Below are positions 16,343 to 23,870 of a DNA stretch of 47,170 nucleotides, piece after piece. The position numbers and the translations under genes are program-made. The DNA is from Thermoanaerobaculia bacterium. Its GTDB lineage: Bacteria > Acidobacteriota > Thermoanaerobaculia > Gp7-AA8. Below the pieces are notes generated by a model. That model ran no database searches. It was not told the DNA's origin and worked only from the letters and a program-made list of their open reading frames with translations. Every line of letters begins with the position of its first letter. Within the stretch, counting starts at the first letter, position 1. The stretch lies in NCBI GenBank assembly GCA_017883205.1, contig JADGNZ010000046.1:1-47170 (forward strand), read 5' to 3'.

Positions 16343-19300
16343 CTACGAACGGCTGTCGACGCGCAGGGACTTGGCGCTCTTGCTGTCTTGCCCGATGGGT
16401 GTCGCAGGCTCCGATGGAATGATGAGTGGCAGCGTGACGAAGAACGTTGATCCGTGGCCGATGCCGGCGCTCTCGACGCGAACTGTCCCGCCGTGAAGTT
16501 TCAGGATCTGCGCGACGATCGAGAGACCGATGCCGAGGCCGGGGAGGTGGCCGGGTGAGCCCTCGGCCTGGCGGTATAGCTCGAACACGTGCGGGGCGAA
16601 GTCGGCGCTGATGCCGGCGCCGGTATCCTTGACCGACAACCGCGCGGCGTTGCCGTACTGCTCCAACCTGACCTCGATCGAGCCGCCGGGCTCCGTGAAC
16701 TTGATGGCGTTGCTGATCAGGTTCCAGACGACCTGGAGGAGCCGCACGCGATCACCAGTCAACCGAGCTGGATCGAGGATCAGGTGCGAGGAAACGTGAA
16801 GCTCTTTCGCGGTGGCGCTGATGGCGGTCATCTCGATCGCCGAGCGGACGACTGCCGCAAAGTCGATCGTCTCCATCTCCACGCTCAGCTTCTGTTCGCG
16901 GATGCGCGTAACGTCCAGCAGGTCCTCGGTGAAGACGCGGAGCAGGTTCGCGCTCTCGTCGACGCGAAGAAGCGCTTCGTTGCTCATGTCGTGATTTCGG
17001 AGCCCGAGTTGCACCCAGCCGATGATCGAGGTGAGCGGGGTTCGCAGCTCGTGCGCGACGGCGCCGATGAATGCGTCCTTGTAGCGGTTGGCGCTTTCGG
17101 CTTCCCGAAACAGCATGGCCGTGTCGATGGCGATCGCGGCGCGTTGCGACAACTCCTCGGCGAGCTGCAGGTCGATAGGCTCGTACTGACGTCGCGACGA
17201 CGAAAACGTCGTCGTCCCGAGAACCTTGCCGCGAACGATGAGCGGCACGCTGATCAATGATCGCAAGCCGAGGGCGCCGATGAGCTGCGTGATCTTCGCC
17301 TCGGGACGGATGCCGCTCTCTTTCGAGTTGGCGATGTCCGTCAGCAGCACCGATTTGCGCAGGCGCAGCGCTTGCGGCGCACCGGGAGCGTTCTCCGGCT
17401 CGCTGAACGCTGCCTGCTGGAACTGCAGGGCCAGCTCGCGCAGGACGGGATTGGCGTGCGAGACGGTGAGATGGCGGATCGAGCCGTCTTCGTTGACCAG
17501 ATCGACGGCGCACCAATCGGCGAATGCCGCGGTGGACAGGCGCGCCAGCGATTCGAGCGTCGTCTCGTAGTCGAGCGATGACGCCAGCAGTGCGCTTGCC
17601 TGCGACAGCATGTTCGCGGCGCGCGTGGCCTCCTCGGCGACGAGAACGCTTCGCTTGAGAACGTTGATGTCGAGAACGGCAACGATGGCGCCGTCGATCT
17701 TTCCGTCCGAGGTGCGGTAGGCGCGGATGCGCAACATCCGCCAGTCGCCTTCGGAGTTTTGCACTTCCATATCTGCCGGTGTGGCGGTCTCGATGACTGC
17801 GCCGACGAGCTTCTCGAGGAGCGTCACATCGAGTGTCGATCGCGCCGTGCTGAGCGGCCGGCCGACGGCATCCTGACGAAGGTTGAACAGCAGGCCGGCA
17901 GTGACGTTGAAGCGTCGGATCGTCAGGTCGCGGCCGACGAAGAGGATCGGGATCTCCACAGCGCCGAGGAGATTCTCGATGTCGTCGTTAATCCGTACCA
18001 GGGCCGTGTTGCGTTGACGGAGCTCGTCGTTGAGCGTGCTCAATTCCTCGTTCGCCGACTGCAGCTCTTCCTTGGCAGTCTCCAGCTCCTCGTTCGTGCT
18101 GCGCAACTCTTCGTCGCTCGATTGCGCTTCCTCGGCGGCGGCCGCGGCCTCGTCGGCCAACTGCTCACGATCGTCGATGGCAGCGGCCAGGGCGTGGCGC
18201 AGACCGTCGATTTCTTTCCGCTTTACGGACGATTCCGCCTTGCGCGCCGGCTGCTCCGGAACTGTGTGGAACACGATCCAGCAGCGGTCGTGGCCCGGCA
18301 GCGAAGTGCCGTACGGAATCACCTTGAACGAAATGCAGCGGCGGCCTTCGTCATCCGTGACGAGGATGTCTTCCACGCTGACCGTTGTTTTTTCGCGGAA
18401 TGCCTTGCGCACGGCGGGCCGCAGCACGGCCAGGACTTCGTGGTGACGGATCAGGCCGAAGAGGTTGAGCGAGACCTCGCCCGGTTCCAGCGCAAGGAAC
18501 GGCGCGATCTCGCCGCGAATGCGCGTGATCTCCATCTGCTCATTGATCAGCACTCCGGCCGGCGCGAGATGCGTGGCCAGGAATGCATCGTCTTCTTCAT
18601 GAGCAACGCCTGCCGCCCGGCGTGCGGATGGCGCGGAGGAGGCCGTGGCAATGCTGGGATGGAGCGAGCGGGGCACGACATCGAAGGTGGCCAGCGCACC
18701 CGGTACCTGGCTCTTGCGGTAGATCAACGGCTTCGTCGACACGGCGCTGAGTTGATTTGTAGTGCGGAGATTCTCGGAGCTGCCGAGCATCAGGAATCCG
18801 CCCGGAGCGAGCGCGTACTGCAGGAGCGCGGCTGCTTTCTTCTGCAGCTCGGGATCGAAATAGATCAGAACATTGCAGCAGGTGACGAGATCGATCCGCG
18901 AGTACGGCGGGTCGCGGGTGACGTCGTGCGCGGCGAAGATGCAGAGCTCGCGCACGGCTTTCGTGATTTTGTAGCCGCCGGGTACCTGCGTGAAGAATTT
19001 CGCCAGACGCTCTTTCGACACTCCGTCGACGGCGCGCTCCGTGTACAACGCGGCCCGTGCCTTGCGAAGCGACTGCTCGTTGATGTCGGTGCCGTAGATC
19101 GAGATGCGCGGAGGATTGGGATGCCCGTCGATGAACTCGAGCAGCGTCATGGCCAGGGAGTAAACCTCTTCGCCGGTCGAGCATCCCGCCACCCAGATGC
19201 GCACGCTGTGCTCGGAGTGCCGGTTCTGGACGATGGCGGGAAACACGATCGTCTTCAGCGCCTCGAAACGCGCGGGCTCCCGGAAGAACGAGGTGACGCC

Positions 19301-20188
19301 GATCAGCAGGTCCTGGTAGAGCGTCTCCACTCCGGCGGGGTCTTTCTCGAGGGAGTCGGCGTAACTGTTCAGGTCTTCGTGGTTGCCGAGGAGGACGCGA
19401 CGGAGGATGCGGCGCTCGATGCTGGCACTCTTGAAGTGCGCGAAGTCGACGGGATGTGTGGCGCGCAGCAGTTGGAGGATTCGCTCGAATTCGGGAGCGT
19501 CCGGCTTCGCGTCCGGCTCGCTGTCGGCCGTGCCGTCACGGCGGGCGATGCTCACGAGCTGGGCCGCGATACCGGCGGGCGGGAGAATGAAGTCCGCCGC
19601 CGCGGCCGCGGCCCGAGGCATCACGTCGAACTTCGCGGTCTCGGGACTCTGGGCGAAGGTAATGCCGCCGGCATCGCGAATGGCCTGAAGACCCGCCGCG
19701 CCGTCCGAATCGGCGCCGGAAAGCACGACGCCGATCGCGCGAATCGTCCGGTCCTGAGCCAGCGAGGCGAAGAAGGTGTCCATTGGACGATGCGGAACTT
19801 TCGGCCTGCGAGGGGACAGCCGGAGGAGATCGGATTGAATCGTCAGCTCGGCATCGGGCGGGATGACGTAGATGTGATCAGGCTCGATCGGCATCCTGTC
19901 GGTAGCTTCCTGCACGGGAATCGTGGTCGCGCCAGCCAGGATATTGACGAGCATGCTGTCGTGGCGCGGATCGAGGTGCTGCACCAGAACGAAGGCCAGC
20001 CCGCTGTCGGGAGGAATGGCCGTGAGGAGATCGAGGAAGGCATCGAGTCCTCCCGCCGACGCGCCGATGCCGACCACGCGCATGACGCTCTCGGGTGCGA
20101 AACGCTCCGCGTCATCCTGCGTGGGAGGAGCCTGTTGCTGCTTCCCTCGGTGGACTGGGAGCTTGAGCCGTGATCGAGTAGCCGCCAA
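16343..20188 (-). CDS. CheB-CheR-PAS-GAF hybrid histidine kinase
   Basis: A 1281-residue fusion protein. CheB methylesterase domain: ~35-215, with the triad S44 (G-A-S-A-G-G), H71 (Q-H-L-D-P) and D162. CheR methyltransferase: ~225-495, with A-G-C-S-T-G-E-E-V-Y for SAM binding and C-N-V-L-I-Y-F. A PAS-like segment lies at ~525-640, then a long glutamate-rich coiled coil (~680-755), PAS (~755-860), GAF (~885-1020), HisKA with H near 1046 (A-H-E-L-R-T-P), and HATPase (~1130-1260, N-L-I-S-N-A-I-K-F, D-T-G-A-G-I, G-L-G-I-G-L-S). No receiver domain is present, so its phosphorylation partner is elsewhere. The start is TTG at 20188, preceded by AAAGGA. Such fusions are known in many environmental bacteria; a chemotaxis receptor is not in the window. 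Confidence 0.93.
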   Translation of the reverse strand: MAATRSRLKLPVHRGKQQQAPPTQDDAERFAPESVMRVVGIGASAGGLDAFLDLLTAIPPDSGLAFVLVQHLDPRHDSMLVNILAGATTIPVQEATDRMPIEPDHIYVIPPDAELTIQSDLLRLSPRRPKVPHRPMDTFFASLAQDRTIRAIGVVLSGADSDGAAGLQAIRDAGGITFAQSPETAKFDVMPRAAAAAADFILPPAGIAAQLVSIARRDGTADSEPDAKPDAPEFERILQLLRATHPVDFAHFKSASIERRILRRVLLGNHEDLNSYADSLEKDPAGVETLYQDLLIGVTSFFREPARFEALKTIVFPAIVQNRHSEHSVRIWVAGCSTGEEVYSLAMTLLEFIDGHPNPPRISIYGTDINEQSLRKARAALYTERAVDGVSKERLAKFFTQVPGGYKITKAVRELCIFAAHDVTRDPPYSRIDLVTCCNVLIYFDPELQKKAAALLQYALAPGGFLMLGSSENLRTTNQLSAVSTKPLIYRKSQVPGALATFDVVPRSLHPSIATASSAPSARRAAGVAHEEDDAFLATHLAPAGVLINEQMEITRIRGEIAPFLALEPGEVSLNLFGLIRHHEVLAVLRPAVRKAFREKTTVSVEDILVTDDEGRRCISFKVIPYGTSLPGHDRCWIVFHTVPEQPARKAESSVKRKEIDGLRHALAAAIDDREQLADEAAAAAEEAQSSDEELRSTNEELETAKEELQSANEELSTLNDELRQRNTALVRINDDIENLLGAVEIPILFVGRDLTIRRFNVTAGLLFNLRQDAVGRPLSTARSTLDVTLLEKLVGAVIETATPADMEVQNSEGDWRMLRIRAYRTSDGKIDGAIVAVLDINVLKRSVLVAEEATRAANMLSQASALLASSLDYETTLESLARLSTAAFADWCAVDLVNEDGSIRHLTVSHANPVLRELALQFQQAAFSEPENAPGAPQALRLRKSVLLTDIANSKESGIRPEAKITQLIGALGLRSLISVPLIVRGKVLGTTTFSSSRRQYEPIDLQLAEELSQRAAIAIDTAMLFREAESANRYKDAFIGAVAHELRTPLTSIIGWVQLGLRNHDMSNEALLRVDESANLLRVFTEDLLDVTRIREQKLSVEMETIDFAAVVRSAIEMTAISATAKELHVSSHLILDPARLTGDRVRLLQVVWNLISNAIKFTEPGGSIEVRLEQYGNAARLSVKDTGAGISADFAPHVFELYRQAEGSPGHLPGLGIGLSIVAQILKLHGGTVRVESAGIGHGSTFFVTLPLIIPSEPATPIGQDSKSAKSLRVDSRS

Positions 20189-20352
20189 TTCGCATCCTTT
20201 CAGGGATAACCGTCTGAGGATGGAGGCAGTGGCGGAACGCGCAGGTGAACTGACAGAGTGGCAGGGAACACGAGCGCGCCTGTCGCGACCGGCTGATCAG
20301 GCGTGTACCGATGTAACGGTTTCAGCATACGCCTGCATTTCCGATATGGCAA
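20168..20352 (-). promoter_or_regulatory. Promoter plus ~130-nt leader element upstream of the hybrid kinase (copy A)
   Basis: Reading the minus strand, this ~180-bp stretch has TTGCCA (20347-20352), a 17-bp spacer and TATGCT (20324-20329). A conserved segment ACGCCTGATCAGCCGG (about 20289-20304) follows, then a variable GC-rich part, then GCCTCCATCCTCAGACG (about 20212-20228), and finally GAAAGGATGCGA and the start of the kinase gene. A diverged second copy, with the same blocks in the same order, lies upstream of the ice-binding protein gene at 25343-25525. The conserved blocks with a variable middle suggest a structured leader or shared regulatory region. I could not match it to a known riboswitch. 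Confidence 0.6.
20324..20352 (-). promoter_or_regulatory. Sigma-70-like promoter for hybrid kinase gene
   Basis: On the minus strand the hexamers TTGCCA and TATGCT are separated by exactly 17 bp, close to the housekeeping consensus. The -10 hexamer is also present in copy B of the leader element (25497-25502), where the -35 is weaker. Predicted transcription would begin about 130 nt before the TTG start. Confidence 0.5.
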
Positions 20353-20406
20353 CGAAACGAGGTTGGGTTTCCCCAAGTACCGGGTGCAGTCAGACGTCCT
20401 GCGCAT

Positions 20407-21810
20407 CTATGTGCTCGACGTTCTTATGCTCGATTGGTCACCATAACTACGTGGCAGGAGCACTCGAAACGTCGATCCCCGGTTGGGCCCGGTCTCCAAT
20501 TCGAGGCCGGCGTCGAGCAGCTCGCAAAGCCGTTTGACGATCGATAGACCGACTCCCTCTCCCGGTTGCTGATTCGGCGGCAACGAGCTCGATTCGGAGG
20601 GGAGGGTAGCGGCCGGAGCCATGTCGCGCCGGCGATCGTTGCTCGCTTCTTTGGCTTCGTTGGATACTTCCGTGGCTTCATGAAGCTCTTGCGCCAGCGG
20701 CGCGGCATGGGCCTCGTCGATGCCCGGACCGGTATCCTGAACCGAGAATGTCCAGCGGTCGGTGTCGCGCGTCTTGTCGAGTCCCCACGTAACGGAAACG
20801 CCGCCGCGCTGCGTGTACTTCACGGCGTTGAGCAGCAGGTTCTGCAGGATGCGAATGACTTTTGGTTTGTCGCCTTCAACCGGCAGGGAGCCTGGCCCGT
20901 CCATCTTCAGAAAGAGGCCGCGGTCGGTGGCTGCGGCCTGGGATGCCGTGCAGAAATCCCGCAGCAGCGCGGCGGCATCAAACGTCGAGAGCTCGCGCTG
21001 TTCGTGACCTGCTTCGAGACGTGCCAGGCTGAGGAGATCGTTCAACATCTCGTGGAGTGAGACGACGCTCTTACTGAGCATGTCTGCGACTTCCACGCGA
21101 ATCGGCTCCGGCATTTCTGCTCCGGCAGCGTTGAGCAGGGTTGCGGCGCCTTTGACGACCGTCACGCTGCCGCGGAGGTCGTGCGCTGCGGTGCGCCACG
21201 CCTCGGCACGCGAACGCTCCATCGCGTGCAGCGCGGAAAGCGCGATCTCGAGATCGTTGACGTGTCCGGCCGATTCACTCTGTTGGAGGCGTCCGTACTG
21301 CGTCGCGCTTCCGGTGACGCCGTCCGCACACAATTTCGCCCAGGCCAGACGCACCGCAGGCATCACGGCCGGATCGAGATCGGGGTGCGCCGCGGCGTGG
21401 CGCTCCAACTCGGCCGCGACACTGATCTGCAGATATCCCCATTCACGAATCAGCTCGCTCAATTGATATCCCTGCTGCCAGCGCTGCATGCCGTGATCGA
21501 AGACCTTCTCGTTCTCGATCCTCTCGGCCGCGGCGTCTGGCTCATCCGGCCACGAACTGATCGTGTGGGCCAGGCAGTCGAGAACGGCCGGAATGTGATC
21601 GTTGAACTGCGCACGCGAGAGCGATGCCGCAACGTTGCGTCCCGGGAGAGTTTCGCCGTAGGCGCGCCACGCTTCGAGGATTGCGTCGCGCCGGCTGAGC
21701 AATTTCGCCGCGACGTCCTTCATCTGCTCTCGGGCCGGATTGGCGGAGAACAGCAAATGGATGCCGTTCGGGTTGTCAGTCATTGCGGTCGCGCGTTCTT
21801 GCTCTGGCAT
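20407..21810 (-). CDS. Sensor histidine kinase with RsbRD-like N-terminal domain
   Basis: A 467-residue cytoplasmic kinase. Residues ~30-145 resemble the RsbRD/RsbR N-terminal sensor domain (L-L-S-R-R-D-A-I-L-E-A-W near the start). HisKA has H near residue 210 (T-A-A-H-D-L-R-G-S-V). HATPase has N-L-L-L-N-A-V-K-Y, D-T-G-P-G-I-D and G-E-G-V-G-L-S-I-V. A charged insertion of about 45 residues (E-A-T-E-V-S-N-E-A-K and onward) separates the G1 and G2 boxes, longer than usual. The ATG at 21810 has AAGGAG six bases upstream. The hybrid kinase gene lies downstream on the same strand but has its own promoter-like leader. No response regulator is adjacent. Confidence 0.9.
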   Translation of the reverse strand: MPEQERATAMTDNPNGIHLLFSANPAREQMKDVAAKLLSRRDAILEAWRAYGETLPGRNVAASLSRAQFNDHIPAVLDCLAHTISSWPDEPDAAAERIENEKVFDHGMQRWQQGYQLSELIREWGYLQISVAAELERHAAAHPDLDPAVMPAVRLAWAKLCADGVTGSATQYGRLQQSESAGHVNDLEIALSALHAMERSRAEAWRTAAHDLRGSVTVVKGAATLLNAAGAEMPEPIRVEVADMLSKSVVSLHEMLNDLLSLARLEAGHEQRELSTFDAAALLRDFCTASQAAATDRGLFLKMDGPGSLPVEGDKPKVIRILQNLLLNAVKYTQRGGVSVTWGLDKTRDTDRWTFSVQDTGPGIDEAHAAPLAQELHEATEVSNEAKEASNDRRRDMAPAATLPSESSSLPPNQQPGEGVGLSIVKRLCELLDAGLELETGPNRGSTFRVLLPRSYGDQSSIRTSST

Positions 21811-22030
21811 GGCGGCTCCTTCTCGTCCGTGGCGGTTACGTCTGCTTCGCAGATCGAGCGAGGAGCTCTACGTTCAGGCCGATATCTCTTAATCAGTGCA
21901 AGAACGCGCCCACGCCAACCTCGAGTTCACTTTCTCTTCGTTGAGCGAAGAAAAAGCACGGATGAGCGGGAAGTGGCGCCGCTATTGCGATGAGCACCGG
22001 TGAAGCATCGCCAATAGGAGGCATTCACCC

Positions 22031-22669
22031 ATGTCTAATACAAAGATCTTGTCTCGCAATATGGTCCTGGCCGGAGCGATCACGTTCCTGCTGGGCTCGT
22101 CCGCTTTTGCGCAATATGGTAGCAATCCGGGGCCAGATCGTTCGGCCGACCGGGGATATGCAAACCGGGTCGTGGAAGGCACGGTCGCGTCCGTCGCAGT
22201 CGCCCGTAACGGACAGCGCATCCGCATGACGAACGGTATGGACCTGTTCGTTCCAAACTCGATCACTGCGCAGAATCAGGGCCGGCGCTACGGCGCGGCC
22301 ACTCTGTTGCCAGGCGACGTCGTCCGCATGACCGTCTATAGCCGCGAGGGCGATGGACGAGACGCCCGGGTTCTCGGATTCGAGCTTCTGCAGTCGAATT
22401 CGAACAATTCGTACTTCGGCAACGATCGCCGCATGAGCGGCACGATCGTTTCGTTTGACCGCCGCAATCGTTCGATGGTCGTGCAGACCGACCGAGGCCG
22501 TACCGTCTCTGTCGACCTCAGCGCATACAACGGCCGGATGGGCTGGGATACCTTCCGTCGCGGCAACCGCGTCAGCATCACCGGGCGCATGGACCGCGGA
22601 ACCGTCATGGTCGAGGACATCCGCGTCGACAATAACGACCGGAATGACCAATACGATCACCGCCGGTAA
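22031..22669 (+). CDS. Secreted DUF5666-like beta-barrel protein
   Basis: A 212-residue exported protein with a signal peptide ending A-F-A-Q at about residue 28. The body holds two similar OB-like or DUF5666-like halves: V-E-G-T-V-A-S-V-A-V then I-R-M-T-N-G-M, and M-S-G-T-I-V-S-F-D then M-V-V-Q-T-D-R-G, each followed by a G-D/G-N-x-V-x-M/I-T/S-G-R pattern. The C-terminus is Asp/Asn/Arg-rich. No catalytic residues are evident; a binding or structural role is likely. AGGAGG precedes the ATG. A strong hairpin follows the gene at 22694-22720. The family assignment is tentative. Confidence 0.7.
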   Translation: MSNTKILSRNMVLAGAITFLLGSSAFAQYGSNPGPDRSADRGYANRVVEGTVASVAVARNGQRIRMTNGMDLFVPNSITAQNQGRRYGAATLLPGDVVRMTVYSREGDGRDARVLGFELLQSNSNNSYFGNDRRMSGTIVSFDRRNRSMVVQTDRGRTVSVDLSAYNGRMGWDTFRRGNRVSITGRMDRGTVMVEDIRVDNNDRNDQYDHRR

Positions 22670-22693
22670 GTCTCAGTCATCTTGAGTCGTCAG

Positions 22694-22720
22694 CGTGCAC
22701 CCTCATCGCGAGGGTGCACG
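22694..22720. terminator. Bidirectional hairpin between convergent genes
   Basis: Perfect 11-bp stem CGTGCACCCTC/GAGGGTGCACG with loop ATCGC. It lies after the secreted-protein gene stop (22669) and overlaps the last codons and stop of the convergent exosortase-associated gene (22703). A short T-rich stretch (gttttac) follows about 14 bases later on the plus strand. Confidence 0.75.
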
Positions 22721-23305
22721 CGTGTTCTTGGCTGTTTTACGCCTGTCGCTCTTTCTCGAATCCAGCGGCACTTCAGTGGAGGGGCGGAACAGCCACCAGA
22801 GTGCGAAGCCCGCTCCGAATACGCCGATGAGGCTGTAGAAATGAGCGCCCGCTCCCCAGAAGTTCCGCGCGAACGCCCCGTAGTTCCGTTCGCTCCACGG
22901 CCCCAGCCGCAGTGCATAAATCGACTCGACGTTCACAATGATCGCCGCAATATGCACCGCTACGAGCGCGAGGCTCGCCAGCACGAAGCCCAGGATGTTT
23001 CGATCGCTGATGGGACGCCGGTTCACTGCAAAGAGCGTCGTGAGCAGGACGATGTTTGCCGTCAGGTCCATGAGCGTCAGGCCGGGACGCGGAGATGACC
23101 GCGGGAAGTCATCGCGGTCGATCGTCAACTCCGTTCCGCCGGCGATCAGGCGCGTGACCGCCGGCCGCTCGGCCATCCGGATCAACGGCTCGGTCAGCGT
23201 GGCCAGCAGGCGGGCGTAGGGCGCGGACAGACCCCACCACAACGCCAGCCCGAGCAGGAAGCCGGCCGCGCCTTTAGCGAGATTTGGCCAGAGGTCTTTC
23301 AGCAA
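22703..23305 (-). CDS. Exosortase H-associated membrane protein
   Basis: A 200-residue protein with a membrane helix at ~12-36, a short periplasmic part, then three more helices (~78-93, 104-125, 148-169) and a basic tail. Its position directly after xrtH, with overlapping reading frames (the xrtH stop is at 23274, this start at 23305, TTG), matches the membrane protein regularly encoded beside exosortase H. It is presumed to assist sorting of IPTL-tailed proteins; its exact role is unknown. The assignment rests mainly on context and topology. Confidence 0.72.
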   Translation of the reverse strand: MLKDLWPNLAKGAAGFLLGLALWWGLSAPYARLLATLTEPLIRMAERPAVTRLIAGGTELTIDRDDFPRSSPRPGLTLMDLTANIVLLTTLFAVNRRPISDRNILGFVLASLALVAVHIAAIIVNVESIYALRLGPWSERNYGAFARNFWGAGAHFYSLIGVFGAGFALWWLFRPSTEVPLDSRKSDRRKTAKNTRAPSR

Positions 23306-23789
23306 ACTTCCAGCTCCAGAGAACGAACATCGAGATGGCGGCGAGAATGATCAGCGACTGCCAGACGGCAACGTGGAAAAGGTCGAACACCTGCCGGTAG
23401 TGCTCGCCGAGCCAGAAGAGAGAGCTGAGACGGACGATGTTCAGCAGCTCGATGGCGACGCTGCAAATCACGAGACCGATCAGACGCGATCGTAGCGTGG
23501 CCGGGAATGCCAGGATCGCCGCGGCCAGCAGAAGCGTGGCTTCCACGCCATTGCAGCCGTTACGAACGTCGAGTGCGAATCGCGCGGATCGCATGATCGT
23601 TCCCTGCGTATCAACGCCTCCCTCGATCCCCCGCAGCAGTCCCGCCGACCCTCGCGCCACGACCTCGGTGAACGGAACGATGACGGCATCGTTCACCTGA
23701 TTGAGCGCGATCACCGCATACAGAATCAGAAGAGCTGCGCCGAACTTCGCGACAAAGATGATCCGGGGTTTGACGGGGCTCGCTGCCAT
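23274..23789 (-). CDS. xrtH: Exosortase H (XrtH)
   Basis: A 171-residue polytopic membrane protein of the exosortase/archaeosortase family. The predicted catalytic residues are all visible: C79 in R-N-G-C-N-G-V-E-A, R120 in N-I-V-R-L and H139 in F-D-L-F-H-V. Its short length (~170 residues, no C-terminal EpsI-like extension) and the sequence around the Cys match XrtH, the exosortase dedicated to IPTL-CTERM proteins. Exosortases are thought to cleave C-terminal tails of exported proteins at the inner membrane, leading to surface attachment or release. The next gene overlaps it. Two proteins with IPTL-like tails lie nearby (15458-15988 and 23871-25214). Confidence 0.88.
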   Translation of the reverse strand: MAASPVKPRIIFVAKFGAALLILYAVIALNQVNDAVIVPFTEVVARGSAGLLRGIEGGVDTQGTIMRSARFALDVRNGCNGVEATLLLAAAILAFPATLRSRLIGLVICSVAIELLNIVRLSSLFWLGEHYRQVFDLFHVAVWQSLIILAAISMFVLWSWKFAERPLAKSR

Positions 23790-23820
23790 TCTGGTGGTTG
23801 GAGGGTACCAGATCCGACTG

Positions 23821-23855
23821 ACGTGAAAGGCCCGTAGATGACGAGCCTTTCACGT
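23821..23855 (-). terminator. Hairpin after the ice-binding protein gene
   Basis: Perfect 11-bp arms ACGTGAAAGGC (23821-23831) and GCCTTTCACGT (23845-23855) with a 13-nt loop, between the ice-binding protein stop (23871) and the xrtH start (23789). No T run follows on the minus strand, so it may attenuate rather than fully block read-through into xrtH. Confidence 0.6.
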
Positions 23856-23870
23856 CCGGTTTTGGAGATG

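Noticed and set aside
17759-20173. 804-codon plus-strand frame opposite the hybrid kinase
   Set aside because: It is antisense to a well-supported multi-domain protein and has Arg/Glu/Val-rich composition typical of shadow frames.
20168-20352. c-di-GMP, cobalamin or fluoride riboswitch
   Set aside because: The element shares no conserved core (for example GEMM, B12 box or crcB loop) with these classes on either strand, so it is described only as a leader-like element.
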